From Chloroflexota bacterium (GTDB taxonomy: Bacteria; Chloroflexota; UBA11872), in NCBI GenBank assembly GCA_026707585.1, contig JAPOWQ010000035.1, positions 1 to 64,000 on the forward strand: DNA of 64,000 bases, in the 5' to 3' direction. Below the pieces are notes generated by a model that made no database searches, was not told where the DNA came from, and saw nothing but the letters and a program-made list of their open reading frames with translations. Below are positions 9,467-17,633 of the stretch, piece by piece (the stretch's first letter is position 1; every line of letters begins with the position of its first letter). The position numbers and the translations under genes are program-made.

Positions 9467-9898
9467 CTAGTCCAACGAGCCGCGCGCCTCGTTCCAGAGA
9501 TAGCGCCCACTGGCCAGGGCCAGGACCACGAACAGCGCGTTGACCAGCGGGAAGTAGATCAAATGCGCCGTCACCGCGTCTCCGGTTTCGCTGGACGGAT
9601 TCAGCGTCCAGTACCACTCCCACAGCATCAGCATCACCAGCACGATGGCCCCGTAGTAGGCAAAGCTGCCTCGCAGGTACTCGACGGCCGTGACATCCGC
9701 GCGTTCCGGATCGCGCCGACGGCGGAAGCCAATTACGAGAATCACCAGCGCAGCGGCGACCATGAACCAGTTCAGGATCCGCCAGACCGGGTAATCGGTT
9801 GTTCCGTCGTTGTAAACCGGCGTCAGGATGAAACTCACAGCCACGACGATCCCGATAGCCACCAGATAGAACGCCAGCAGCCGCTTCGCCACCGTCAT
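9467..9898 (-). CDS. Small integral membrane protein, unknown function
   Basis: The 143-residue product has about four predicted membrane helices: 8-26 ([16 protein letters not shown]), about 42-58, about 83-93 ([11 protein letters not shown]) and about 112-128. Between helices 2 and 3 lies a basic loop ([13 protein letters not shown]). I recognise no family. It is first in the minus-strand run leading to lgt, 70 bp upstream of the 2-hydroxyacid dehydrogenase. Confidence 0.7.
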   Translation of the reverse strand: MTVAKRLLAFYLVAIGIVVAVSFILTPVYNDGTTDYPVWRILNWFMVAAALVILVIGFRRRRDPERADVTAVEYLRGSFAYYGAIVLVMLMLWEWYWTLNPSSETGDAVTAHLIYFPLVNALFVVLALASGRYLWNEARGSLD

Positions 9899-10071
9899 GA
9901 GTGCCGGATCCTCGCCGGAACCGATCTCAGCAGCCGCGGCTGTTGGGCCGCCCGCCGGATCGCCGCCCGAGCCAAGTCTATGCCCTAGTCGGACCGGCTA
10001 CCGCACGACATACGCTCGGCGCACTGGCGCTCGCGGCAGCCAAAGGTCGAGACCAAGCTTCCGACACCGCA

Positions 10072-10087
10072 TGGTGTATAATGGTGT
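10072..10087. promoter_or_regulatory. Direct-repeat operator and TATAAT box upstream of the first vapB
   Basis: Two copies of TGGTGT start at 10072 and 10082, one helical turn apart. They overlap a consensus -10 TATAAT (10077-10082). The vapB ATG begins 6 nt after the -10 box, which leaves no room for a leader with a ribosome binding site. VapB proteins usually autorepress at such repeats. No clear -35 hexamer is seen. Confidence 0.5.
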
Positions 10088-10088
10088 T

Positions 10089-10349
10089 ATGGGTCGAACT
10101 CAGGTATATCTCGGCGACGAAGAGCGCGCGCTCCTGGATCGCGCCGCCCAAGCCACTGGCGCCTCGCGGTCAGAACTGATCCGGCGAGCGGTTCGGCGGA
10201 CGTATGGGACGCTCTCAACAGCGGACAAACTGCTGGCGATCGAAGCTACGGCTGGTTCGTGGTCCGACTACCCGTACACGGGCGCCGAGTATGTAGACGC
10301 CATTCGCGGCGATCTCAACGAACGGCTACGCAAGCTCGGTCTGGAATGA
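10089..10349 (+). CDS. vapB: Ribbon-helix-helix antitoxin (VapB-type)
   Basis: The 86-residue product opens with [20 protein letters not shown] and continues [19 protein letters not shown], a CopG/Arc-type ribbon-helix-helix DNA-binding domain. The C-terminal tail ([19 protein letters not shown]) is the expected toxin-wrapping segment. The stop overlaps the vapC start (ATGA), typical of these bicistrons. The last 15 residues recur as a gene fragment at 12054-12095. The mRNA may be leaderless. Confidence 0.88.
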   Translation: MGRTQVYLGDEERALLDRAAQATGASRSELIRRAVRRTYGTLSTADKLLAIEATAGSWSDYPYTGAEYVDAIRGDLNERLRKLGLE

Positions 10350-10723
10350 AGCTGCTGGACACCTCGGTGGCCATCGACCATCTGCGGGGTGTCGAGTCTG
10401 CCAGCGTTCTCCTCCGGGGCCTAGTCGCCACCGGTGAAGCCGTCGCCGCGAGCGAAGTCGTGCGATTTGAACTGCTGGCGGGCGTGCGCCACGACCAGCG
10501 CGACGACCTAGAGCGCTTCTGCGCCGCACTCATCTGGGTGCCGGTCGACGAACCAGTGGTTCGCGCGGCGGGCTCTTTGGCACGGCAGTACCGCCGGGCC
10601 TACCAGGGCATTGACGACATCGACTTTCTGATCGCCGGCACGGCGTTGCTTCTTGATGCAGACCTCCTAACCACCAACGTCCGGCACTTTCCAATGTTCG
10701 ACGGTCTACAGCCGCCCTACTGA
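10346..10723 (+). CDS. vapC: VapC toxin, PIN-domain ribonuclease
   Basis: PIN-domain VapC toxins are Mg-dependent RNases that cleave tRNA or rRNA. The acidic residues are visible: Asp5 in [11 protein letters not shown], Glu42 in FELLAG, Asp90-Asp93 in [13 protein letters not shown], and the late TTNVRHF motif. Length (125 residues) is normal. It overlaps vapB by 4 bp. Confidence 0.9.
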   Translation: MKLLDTSVAIDHLRGVESASVLLRGLVATGEAVAASEVVRFELLAGVRHDQRDDLERFCAALIWVPVDEPVVRAAGSLARQYRRAYQGIDDIDFLIAGTALLLDADLLTTNVRHFPMFDGLQPPY

Positions 10724-10846
10724 CCGGGCAACCGCTCAGATCGGACGCTCGGCGTCCTGCGCGAGCGAGCCCCGGACGTCGATGCGCCAACGTCCAATGG
10801 CGACGCTTCCACTGCCGGTTGTCGTCGACCGCATGAGCCTCCGCTG

Positions 10847-10869
10847 GACGGCCGCCAAGAGGCCGTCCA
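10847..10869. terminator. Perfect 8-bp hairpin between vapC and a convergent gene
   Basis: GGACGGCC (10847-10854) and GGCCGTCC (10862-10869) form a stem around a 7-nt loop. It lies in the 222-bp gap between convergent genes and could end transcription in both directions. There is no T run, so this is tentative. Confidence 0.35.
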
Positions 10870-10945
10870 CTGGACCGCCGCTCATGCCAAGTCTTTGCCC
10901 TCGCGTGCCCACCCACCGCAGGTCGCCGTGCGATGAGGCTACCGA

Positions 10946-11983
10946 TCAGGCCGCGCAGGTCGTCGCGTAGTCGTAGTCGTAGAGCGCGTGCGCTTGCAGG
11001 CCCGGATAGCCCGACACGTCCTCCGGCACGCCGCGCCCGTCATCGCCGGGATCGCTCAACCACACGTCTACAAGGCGCTCCTGGGCCTGCTCCAGCGGCG
11101 TCCGCGGGGTGCCGGGCGAGATGTCCTGCCAGACCGCCGCTTGCGTGACAAAAGCCCGCACTTCGTCCGCGACGCAGTTGTCGAACCCGCTTTCGTCGGG
11201 GATCGGGGAGACGGCGTGCCAGAACTCGTGCGCGATCACCGCAGCGAGGACTTCCGGCTTCTCGCCGCGTAGGCTGGGGGACATGCCGATGAGCCCGATA
11301 TTGGGCGCCCAGCCCGCCAGGGCCGTACCGGGGAGATCGGCGGCCCAGTCAATTTCAACGACGGCCTCGTTGCCTGGGCGCCGAATCAACTGCGAGCCAA
11401 CCTGACTGCGACGGAGCACGTCCCAGGCTGGCCGCAGGGCAGGATCGACCCGCGGTCCGTCGGTGGCCGATGGCGGCGGCGCCCGCCCGCCCGGCTGCTC
11501 CGGGGCCAGCGGACAGGCCATCAATCGCCAGGACTGATCGCAGCTCCAGCGCCCGTACTGCACCCCGTCATCGACGCCCCGCAGGAAGGTATCGACCGCG
11601 CCCCGCTGAATGACGGAATCTGCGATCTGCGAGGACAGGATGGAGTCAGTCGATCGCGCCTGGGCCACGTCTCGCACGCGCGACCAGTCGGGATGCTCCC
11701 GGAGATTCGTCGGGGCAGCGGTCGGCCGCGGCTGCCCGTTGCGAAACGCCCAGGCGAACGCCCTGCGGAGATCGTCACGGTGGTCGTTTTGGCAGGCGGC
11801 TTCGGCCACTACGGGGTCGGGATAGACTCGCTGATAGATGCCGACGTTGTGCAAGCGGCCGGCTGCGTACTCGAAGGCGTCGTTGGCCTCAACGCACGTG
11901 GTCGGCCAGATCGCCAGCGCTTGGGCTGCGGTCAGCAGCCACGCGGCGACGGCGATGACCACGGCCAGTCGAATCTTGCGCAT
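10946..11983 (-). CDS. Exported HExxH putative zinc metallopeptidase with a C-rich 'ACPLAPE' module
   Basis: The 345-residue product has a signal peptide (RKIRLAVVIAVAAWLLTA) and a zinc-binding HEFWH at 252-256 in AVIAHEFWHAVSP. An acidic VADEVRAF helix about 15 residues later could hold the third ligand. Residues 110-162 contain a module (DTFLRGVDDGVQYG, then ACPLAPE) that recurs in the repeat protein at 29759-31717. The family is not known to me. ATG 11983 is chosen because it puts the signal peptide at the start. Confidence 0.7.
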   Translation of the reverse strand: MRKIRLAVVIAVAAWLLTAAQALAIWPTTCVEANDAFEYAAGRLHNVGIYQRVYPDPVVAEAACQNDHRDDLRRAFAWAFRNGQPRPTAAPTNLREHPDWSRVRDVAQARSTDSILSSQIADSVIQRGAVDTFLRGVDDGVQYGRWSCDQSWRLMACPLAPEQPGGRAPPPSATDGPRVDPALRPAWDVLRRSQVGSQLIRRPGNEAVVEIDWAADLPGTALAGWAPNIGLIGMSPSLRGEKPEVLAAVIAHEFWHAVSPIPDESGFDNCVADEVRAFVTQAAVWQDISPGTPRTPLEQAQERLVDVWLSDPGDDGRGVPEDVSGYPGLQAHALYDYDYATTCAA

Positions 11984-12053
11984 GGTGTCCTCCGGTGTGC
12001 CTGGTGCGTCGGACGCCGCCGAGGATTCGGATTGCGATAGTGACACGGGTTGC

Positions 12054-12095
12054 AGCGACCTCAACGAACGCCTGCGCAACCTCGGACTGGAGTGA
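12054..12095 (+). pseudogene. Remnant: last 13 codons of a vapB gene
   Basis: The codons encode SDLNERLRNLGLE and a stop. The intact vapB ending at 10349 closes with [13 protein letters not shown], and the DNA is also similar. No upstream antitoxin sequence is present, and instead of a vapC the next gene is a GNAT starting at 12106. This looks like the scar of a second VapBC module, or of a duplication replaced by the exported metallopeptidase block. Confidence 0.6.
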
Positions 12096-12105
12096 AGCCG
12101 CGGGA

Positions 12106-12636
12106 ATGCCCGAACTGAGCCGTTCCTGCGATGCCGACTGGACCCTTGAAACCGACAGTCTCCGACTGACTCCGATGGTGGAGTGCGACACGGACGCACT
12201 CTTCAGACTGCTGAAGGATCCCGAGATCCACGTCTTTACGGGAGGCCATCCGCCCGCAAGCGCCGACGACGTGAGGGCAACGATCCGTCGCCGTGAATCC
12301 CGACGCTCGCCCGAGGGCGACGAGCTATGGCTGAACTGGACGCTGCGACTGAAGACGGACCAGTCAGTCGTGGGATACGTGCAGGCAGGCGTAAAGCAGG
12401 GTAAAGCCGATCTGGCCTGGGTCGTCGGTGTTCCATTTCAGCGCCGGGGCTACGCCTCCGAGGCAAGTGGAAGAGTGCTGCAGTGGCTTCGCGACGACCT
12501 TGGTGTGCACGAAGTCCGTGCCAGTATTCACCCGGATCACGTCACCTCGCACCGGGTGGCTCGGAATCTCGGACTCCTCAAGAGCGGGGAGCGCACCGAC
12601 GAAGGAGAGGACGTCTGGCGGGCGAGCTTTCGGTGA
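12106..12636 (+). CDS. GNAT family N-acetyltransferase
   Basis: The 176-residue product matches the RimJ/RimL-like acetyltransferases. It opens with a strand carrying ETDSLRLTPM and has the acetyl-CoA loop region LAWVVGVPFQRRGYASEASGRVLQWL. It ends with EVRASIHPDHVTSHRVARNLGL. The acceptor substrate is unknown. It overlaps the 5'-3' exonuclease gene by 4 bp (GTGA), so the two are probably co-expressed. Confidence 0.85.
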   Translation: MPELSRSCDADWTLETDSLRLTPMVECDTDALFRLLKDPEIHVFTGGHPPASADDVRATIRRRESRRSPEGDELWLNWTLRLKTDQSVVGYVQAGVKQGKADLAWVVGVPFQRRGYASEASGRVLQWLRDDLGVHEVRASIHPDHVTSHRVARNLGLLKSGERTDEGEDVWRASFR

Positions 12637-13490
12637 CTTTCACTGACAACGAACGTCCAGTTGCGGACCTCCCACCGCTCGTCCTCGTCGACGGCCTGAA
12701 CCTCCTCTGGCGCGCCGCCTACGGCTTCCCCGCTCGAATCCGTGACGGCGATGGCAACGACGTAACCCCCGCCTTCGGATTCTTCGCCCTTCTCCGCAAG
12801 GCCATCCACGGCCTGGCGCCATGTGAGGCGGTGGTGGTCTTTGACGGGGAAGGCTCAACAGATGCGCGGGTGGAAATGGCGCCCGCGTACAAGGCCAACC
12901 GCGCCGGCGCCGACTACTCGCACCTGGCCTGGCTCCCCACCATCTACACGGGCCTGCGAACCATCGGCCTCGAGTTCGATGAGACCACCGACGCCGAGGC
13001 GGACGATGTGATCGCCCAGCTTGTCCGCGGAGCTTCGGCAACCCGCGCCAGCGTCATCGTGTCTGCGGACCGAGACTTCTATCAGCTGATCAGCGACCAC
13101 GTGGTCATTGCCAACACCATGCGCAAGACCGGCGAGCAAATCGTGGATGCCGCTGAAGTCCGCACGCGCTTCGGTGTCGAACCCTGGCAATGGTGCGACT
13201 ACATGGCGTTGGTCGGCGATACCTCAGACAACATCCCAGGCGTGCGCGGCATTGGTCCCAAGCGCGCCGCGGCCGCCCTGGCCGGCGGACACACGCTGGA
13301 TAACCTCAACGGGGTCGTCAGCCAGGCGTGGTGGGGACGCTATCTCGACGGCGTTCTCCCGGAAGCACTGAAAGCGCGCGACCTGATCCGCCTGGCCCCG
13401 GACGTCCAGACGTCAATCCGGCTCACCGGCCGCCCGTCCCAGCCCCTTCCCCTCGCCGCCGAGCTGCTCAGGACTCTCGGCGTCTGGTAG
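12633..13490 (+). CDS. 5'-3' exonuclease (DNA polymerase I N-terminal type), stand-alone
   Basis: The 285-residue product is the FEN/PolI 5' nuclease domain without a polymerase. Evidence is VDGLNLLWRAAYG, the acidic clusters in TDAEADDVIAQL and VSADRDFYQLI, and the helix-3-turn motif LVGDTSDNIPGVRGIGPKRA. It processes flaps and primers in replication and repair. GTG 12633 overlaps the preceding stop. A long upstream frame back to 12483 overlaps the GNAT gene and is not used. Confidence 0.9.
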   Translation: MTFTDNERPVADLPPLVLVDGLNLLWRAAYGFPARIRDGDGNDVTPAFGFFALLRKAIHGLAPCEAVVVFDGEGSTDARVEMAPAYKANRAGADYSHLAWLPTIYTGLRTIGLEFDETTDAEADDVIAQLVRGASATRASVIVSADRDFYQLISDHVVIANTMRKTGEQIVDAAEVRTRFGVEPWQWCDYMALVGDTSDNIPGVRGIGPKRAAAALAGGHTLDNLNGVVSQAWWGRYLDGVLPEALKARDLIRLAPDVQTSIRLTGRPSQPLPLAAELLRTLGVW

Positions 13491-13497
13491 CCAGCCG

Positions 13498-14202
13498 CTA
13501 GCGCTGCAGGACCAGCGCCGGCAGTTCGCTGAGCCGCTCGATCGTCGGGACGTCCAAGATCCCGGCATCCTCGCCGCGTCGATTCAGCCACACCCCGGTC
13601 AGGCCCGCGTCGCGCGCCCCACGCGCGTCCGCATCCAGCCGATCGCCCACGTGAACGCACGCCGCCGCCGGCGCACCCACGGTTTCGCAAGCCGCCCAGA
13701 AGATACGTGGGTCAGGTTTCCCGACCCCAATGTCCTCGGAGATCACCACGGCCGCGAAGCGATCCAGGACTCCGACCGCCGCCAGCTTCTGCCGCTGCTG
13801 CGCCGACGTGCCGTTGCTGATGACTCCGAGGCGGCAACTATCCAGAGCGTCCAGGGTTTCGACGGCATCGGGAAAAAGCCGCCAGGCCCCGTAGTAGAAC
13901 TCACGGTAGACCTCATGGATGGCGTCGACTTCGGCGTCCGGCATCTGGTCCGGTGACAGTCCGAACAGATCGCGAATCCGTGCGCGGCGCTGCCCGATGA
14001 ACGAGCTCTCGCCGCGCAGGTAGCGCTCGAAGTGGTGGTCCAGCAATGTGATCCAGCGCTGCATAAGCCGTTCGTCACACCCGCCCAGCCGATCCCTGTA
14101 CCTGTCGAACAAGCCCAGCGCCCCCGCTCGAGTCGCTGCGGCGTCATCCACCAGCGTGTCGTCGATGTCAAAGAACACGGCCTTCACCGGTGACTCTGGC
14201 AT
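13498..14202 (-). CDS. HAD-superfamily hydrolase
   Basis: The 234-residue product carries HAD motif I with nucleophile aspartates (FFDIDDTLVDD), motif II (VISNGTSAQQR), the motif III lysine (GVGKPDPRIF) and motif IV (HVGDRLDADARGARDAGLTG). It resembles the YjjG/2-haloacid dehalogenase-like phosphatases; the substrate is unknown. It starts right after the stop of the upstream GNAT gene, so the two form an operon. It is convergent with the exonuclease gene. Confidence 0.9.
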   Translation of the reverse strand: MPESPVKAVFFDIDDTLVDDAAATRAGALGLFDRYRDRLGGCDERLMQRWITLLDHHFERYLRGESSFIGQRRARIRDLFGLSPDQMPDAEVDAIHEVYREFYYGAWRLFPDAVETLDALDSCRLGVISNGTSAQQRQKLAAVGVLDRFAAVVISEDIGVGKPDPRIFWAACETVGAPAAACVHVGDRLDADARGARDAGLTGVWLNRRGEDAGILDVPTIERLSELPALVLQR

Positions 14203-14203
14203 C

Positions 14204-14815
14204 TCACTCAGTCCGCAGCTGCCCAGATGGGCGCGGGCTCTTTGATCGCAAGTCCAGGTACCACAGCAGCTGGACCTCATCCGGGTACTCGGCATAGACG
14301 CCCCGCCGCACGCCCCCAAGCTCAAACCCGTTCTTCGCGTAGAAGCGACAGGCGGCCGGATTCGTGTTCTGCGATTCGACTTTCAGAAACGCATAGCCCG
14401 ACACGCGCGCAAACCGAATGGTGTGGTCGAGCAGGCGCGTCCCGACTCCGCAGCGGCGAACGCTGGAATGCACCCGAATATCCCACAGCACCGCCAGGTC
14501 CTCGCGTCCCTCCAGCATGTGAACGCCCGGCGTCTTGTGGGCCACCACGGCGCCCCCGACTCGCTGTCCGTCAACGAACGCGGCGAAGAGTCCCCAGTGC
14601 GAGATATCGCCGAGGCTGCGCCAGCCAGCGACAGGCTCATCGTCGTCAAAGTCCTTTGAAAGCGGCTGGTCGAGCGGCGCGTCGACCATGCGGACGCCGC
14701 CAAGCCCGTTCGCAATCCACTCCACCTCAAGGACCGTCGAGGTCGAGAACGCAATGGGAATGGAGGCGTAGTCGGACAAGGCCGCAAGCGGCTCCTCCCG
14801 GACGTCGACCCTCAC
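14204..14815 (-). CDS. GNAT family N-acetyltransferase
   Basis: The 203-residue product has the acetyl-CoA binding motif RVHSSVRRCGVGTRLLDHTI and the following LKVESQNTNPAACRFYAKNG, a pattern also seen in streptothricin-type acetyltransferases. Whether it modifies an antibiotic or a cellular amine cannot be told from sequence. It is directly upstream of the HAD hydrolase. Confidence 0.87.
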   Translation of the reverse strand: MRVDVREEPLAALSDYASIPIAFSTSTVLEVEWIANGLGGVRMVDAPLDQPLSKDFDDDEPVAGWRSLGDISHWGLFAAFVDGQRVGGAVVAHKTPGVHMLEGREDLAVLWDIRVHSSVRRCGVGTRLLDHTIRFARVSGYAFLKVESQNTNPAACRFYAKNGFELGGVRRGVYAEYPDEVQLLWYLDLRSKSPRPSGQLRTE

Positions 14816-14842
14816 TGGGCGCCTGGCCGTCCCCCAACCCGC

Positions 14843-15229
14843 CTAACGCACTTCGTCGTGGGTGGCGAACTCGGCCGGCATGGTGATCTCCAGCACCTGC
14901 CAGTCATCGGAGTACTCCAGCACCTCGTGTCTGACTCCCGGCGCCTGGTACCACGCGTCGCCGGCCTCCACGCGAACTTCGCCGATGTCTTCGAAGTCCA
15001 GCTGTGCCCAGCCGCTGATCAGGTACACCATCTGGAAGTCCAGCGCATGCGAGTGGTAACCCATGGGGCCGTCGCAGGGTTGCTCGGCGCGAATAATGTG
15101 CGCCAGGACCTTGCCCTTGGTCGCCTCCTTGATTCCCAGGTCGCGGTAGGCAAAGTAGGGACGCAGATCCCGTCCCCACTTGGCGTCCTTGGCGTGCGCC
15201 GCAAATGACTTCGTCGTCTCATCGGACAT
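14843..15229 (-). CDS. Cupin-domain protein
   Basis: The 128-residue product is a single cupin. Metal-ligand motif 1 appears as GYHSHALDFQMVYLISGWAQ and motif 2 as WYQAPGVRHEVLEY. The function is open; such small cupins bind metals and act as isomerases, dioxygenases or sensors. ATG 15229 is the start; a longer frame upstream runs antisense to the phosphoesterase gene and is rejected. Confidence 0.85.
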   Translation of the reverse strand: MSDETTKSFAAHAKDAKWGRDLRPYFAYRDLGIKEATKGKVLAHIIRAEQPCDGPMGYHSHALDFQMVYLISGWAQLDFEDIGEVRVEAGDAWYQAPGVRHEVLEYSDDWQVLEITMPAEFATHDEVR

Positions 15230-15268
15230 GCTGCAACCCCTCGCGTACCCCGGCGTCTCCCCCATACC

Positions 15269-16114
15269 TTGCCATCGCGCGAGACGCAGGTGTGGAACGA
15301 TGCTCGCGACTTGCTCGACCCGAACGTGAGCCGGGTGCGCATCTGCTTGATCGGCGATTCCCATGGCTTCGTGCCCGGCCTGGAGGCCGCGCTGGCAGCG
15401 TGCCGGCGTCATGCGCCGGATCTGATCGTGCACTGCGGCGACTTCCTGACGTCGCCGTTCTCGCCGGATCCCCCGGGCGTGACGATCGACCTGCTGCGTG
15501 CGGAGGGCGTCAGGGTCATCTACGGAAACAACGAGGCGTACTTCCGCGATTGGGGGACTCCGCGATGGCAAGCGACCGTCGACGAACGTAGGCGTCGGCC
15601 CGACTCGCCGGACTCCTTCCTTTCTCAGATTCCTCAGGGACAGGCCGAACTCACCCCTACGGACCTCGCCTGGCTGCGGGCGCTGCCTGCCGAGCTCTCG
15701 CTGGACGGGGCGCGCCAGGGCGACGTGTACGTCTGCCACGGCATGCCCGGCAACCCCTTCGCCACCATCTGGGACACCGACCCCGCCTTCACCCCGGACT
15801 TCACCGAGCAGGAGATCGACGCCGCGCTGTCCCGCCCTGCCGTCGCCTCGGCCGATCTGATTCTCTGCGGCCATACCCCCGGCCCCACGTTGCTCCGCAC
15901 CGCGCTGGCCAACGGGCGAACCGCCCTCGTCGTCCGAAGCTCCGGCCACCTCCCCGGCGACGGACCCGCCCCCTGGTACCAGGGCATCTGCGTGCTCACC
16001 CACCGTGGCGGCCGGCTCCCCGGCTACGCCGGCTGGAGGATCGAGTATGAATGGGCGCACTTCGAGCCGCGCGACCCGAATTGGTCGGACGCGGCAAGGA
16101 TCACAGCAGTCTGA
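15269..16114 (+). CDS. Calcineurin-like metallophosphoesterase
   Basis: The motif order of YfcE/MJ0936-type phosphodiesterases is present: GDSHG, HCGDFL, GNNEAY, VCHGMPG and ILCGHTPG. These residues bind two metal ions. The start is uncertain: TTG 15269, GTG 15290 or GTG 15328, the last closest to the first beta strand RICLIGDSHG. The stop overlaps the methyltransferase ATG (TGATG). Confidence 0.87.
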   Translation: MPSRETQVWNDARDLLDPNVSRVRICLIGDSHGFVPGLEAALAACRRHAPDLIVHCGDFLTSPFSPDPPGVTIDLLRAEGVRVIYGNNEAYFRDWGTPRWQATVDERRRRPDSPDSFLSQIPQGQAELTPTDLAWLRALPAELSLDGARQGDVYVCHGMPGNPFATIWDTDPAFTPDFTEQEIDAALSRPAVASADLILCGHTPGPTLLRTALANGRTALVVRSSGHLPGDGPAPWYQGICVLTHRGGRLPGYAGWRIEYEWAHFEPRDPNWSDAARITAV

Positions 16115-16806
16115 TGCCCGCCTACGACCCCATCGCCGACTGGTACGCCGCCCAGTCCCGCACGGGTTCGCTGCGCCGGTTCCACGACAACCTTGCACGC
16201 CGCCTGCTGGGGATGGCGGGTGACGTTTCCGGCAGGCGAGTCCTCGACGCGGGCTGCGGGGAGGGCCACGTGGCGCGACTGTTTGCTCGACATGGCGCCG
16301 AGGTCGTCGCCGTGGATATCTCACCGCGGCTCTTGGAGCACGCTCGCATTCTTGAGGCGCGGGATCCGCACGGGATCGAGTTCGTGGAGAGGGATCTGGC
16401 CACCGGGTTGCCGTCCCACCAGGGCGCCTTTGACCTGGCAACGGCCAACATGATGCTGGACGACTGCGAGGACCTGGCCGGGGTACTCCGTGGGATTGCC
16501 GACGCCCTCAAGCCCAACGGCCGCCTGCTGCTGTCGATGAACAACCCCTACGCCGTGGTCGCCCGCGGCAAGGTCCACGACTACTTCGCGACGGGAACGC
16601 TCAGCCATACATTCGGCACGGATCAGGCCGAGTTCGAGGTCCCGTTCTACTACCGGACATTCGAGGAGTGGGTAGCGGCGTTTCGGCAAGCGGGGTTCTT
16701 GATTCGCGGCCTGATTGACGTCCCGTCCGACCCATCCGACCCGCATCTGCCGGACGATCTGGTGCCCAAGATCATGCTCCTGGACCTTGTCCGGCACGAT
16801 GGGTGA
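16114..16806 (+). CDS. Class I SAM-dependent methyltransferase
   Basis: The 230-residue product has motif [17 protein letters not shown], the acidic strand end [14 protein letters not shown], and motif [12 protein letters not shown]. It is a UbiE/type-11 like small-molecule methyltransferase with unknown acceptor. It is translationally coupled to the phosphoesterase. Confidence 0.88.
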   Translation: MPAYDPIADWYAAQSRTGSLRRFHDNLARRLLGMAGDVSGRRVLDAGCGEGHVARLFARHGAEVVAVDISPRLLEHARILEARDPHGIEFVERDLATGLPSHQGAFDLATANMMLDDCEDLAGVLRGIADALKPNGRLLLSMNNPYAVVARGKVHDYFATGTLSHTFGTDQAEFEVPFYYRTFEEWVAAFRQAGFLIRGLIDVPSDPSDPHLPDDLVPKIMLLDLVRHDG

Positions 16807-16896
16807 ACGCCCCGTGCGTCGGTTCTCGGTCGCAGGCACGTAGCCGACCCTCCCCAATCCGACCCGTCACGTCTCTGCCGTCGTCCCTCGTATTGC

Positions 16897-16915
16897 TGGT
16901 GTATCTTTGGTGTAT
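16897..16915. promoter_or_regulatory. Direct-repeat operator upstream of the second vapB
   Basis: TGGTGTAT occurs twice (16897-16904 and 16908-16915), 11 nt apart. The repeat overlaps a TATCTT -10-like box (16902-16907). The ATA codon that starts the homologous part of VapB (16914) lies 6 nt after this box, the same spacing as in the first vapBC. This suggests VapB autoregulation. Confidence 0.45.
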
Positions 16916-17123
16916 AGCACGCACAAACATCGACATCGACGACCGCGCGTGCGCCGAAGTCATGCGCCGCTATCGACTTCCCACCAAGCGCGCCGCCGTC
17001 AACTTCGCGCTGCGGACCCTGGCGGCTGAACCCCTGTCGGTTGACGAGGCTCGCGCCCTCCGCGGCAGCGGCTGGGAAGGCGACCTTGACGCCATGCGCA
17101 CAGCCCGCCCCTCGTGGTCCTGA
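16899..17123 (+). CDS. vapB: VapB-family antitoxin (type II TA)
   Basis: The conserved sequence [20 protein letters not shown] followed by [16 protein letters not shown] and [16 protein letters not shown] is the classic VapB (DUF2191) pattern. The protein is complete by homology from the ATA codon at 16914. The nearest standard start is GTG 16899, which adds five residues and lies inside the operator. It overlaps the toxin gene by 10 bp. Confidence 0.85.
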   Translation: MYLWCIARTNIDIDDRACAEVMRRYRLPTKRAAVNFALRTLAAEPLSVDEARALRGSGWEGDLDAMRTARPSWS

Positions 17124-17503
17124 TCGACACGTCGGCCTGGATCGAGTTTCTGCGCGACACCGGGTCCCCCATCTGTCAGCGCGTCGACGAGTTTCTGGCC
17201 GCAGAGATCGCCATTTGCGACCCCATCCGCATGGAAGTCCTGGCCGGTTCGCGCGACGAGGTCCACCTGCTCAACCTTCGGCGCCTGCTGGCGCGGGCCG
17301 TCGTCCTTCCGATGGGGCCCACCGACTACGAAGACGCCGCCGCCCTCTATCGGCGCTGCCACCCGCAAGGCGCCACCGTCCGCAAGCTCATCGACTGCCT
17401 CATCGCCGCCGTCGCCATTCGCACCGGAACGCCCATCCTCCACCACGACACTGACTTCCAAACCCTCGCCCGCCACACCACCCTCAAAACCCACACCCGC
17501 TAG
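17114..17503 (+). CDS. vapC: VapC toxin, PIN-domain ribonuclease
   Basis: PIN signature residues are present: Asp5 in [12 protein letters not shown], Glu41 in RMEVLAG, Asp94 in [14 protein letters not shown], and Asp112/Asp114 in LHHDTDF. The 129-residue length is normal. The GTG start at 17114 overlaps the antitoxin. This module is not closely similar to the VapBC at 10.1 kb. Confidence 0.9.
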   Translation: MVLIDTSAWIEFLRDTGSPICQRVDEFLAAEIAICDPIRMEVLAGSRDEVHLLNLRRLLARAVVLPMGPTDYEDAAALYRRCHPQGATVRKLIDCLIAAVAIRTGTPILHHDTDFQTLARHTTLKTHTR

Positions 17504-17504
17504 G

Positions 17505-17592
17505 CCGTTCGTCCTCTCGCTCTTCACTTCTTGTCCCCCGTCCTCCTCCTTTCTCACTGCTCACTTCTCTTCGCTCACTCCTTCCTCCGGCC
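17505..17592. other. Pyrimidine-rich intergenic tract
   Basis: Between vapC and the octopine-dehydrogenase-type gene the + strand is almost all C and T (for example cctcctcctttctcact) over nearly 90 bp. No gene or hairpin is seen. It could be a leftover of recombination, or a weak polypurine RNA signal on the other strand. Confidence 0.5.
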
Positions 17593-17633
17593 GTACCCTA
17601 GACGCGCGTTCGCGTGCCGGCGGGGAGAGACGA

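Noticed and set aside
15230-16441. Long N-terminal extension of the cupin frame
   Set aside because: The extension is antisense to the phosphoesterase and methyltransferase genes; cupin homology begins at 15229.
2174-17503. A phage-defence island built from toxin-antitoxin modules, nuclease and methyltransferase
   Set aside because: The 5'-3' exonuclease is the ordinary PolI-type enzyme, the methyltransferase is a small-molecule type, and the genes between are housekeeping-like; no defence system signature was seen.
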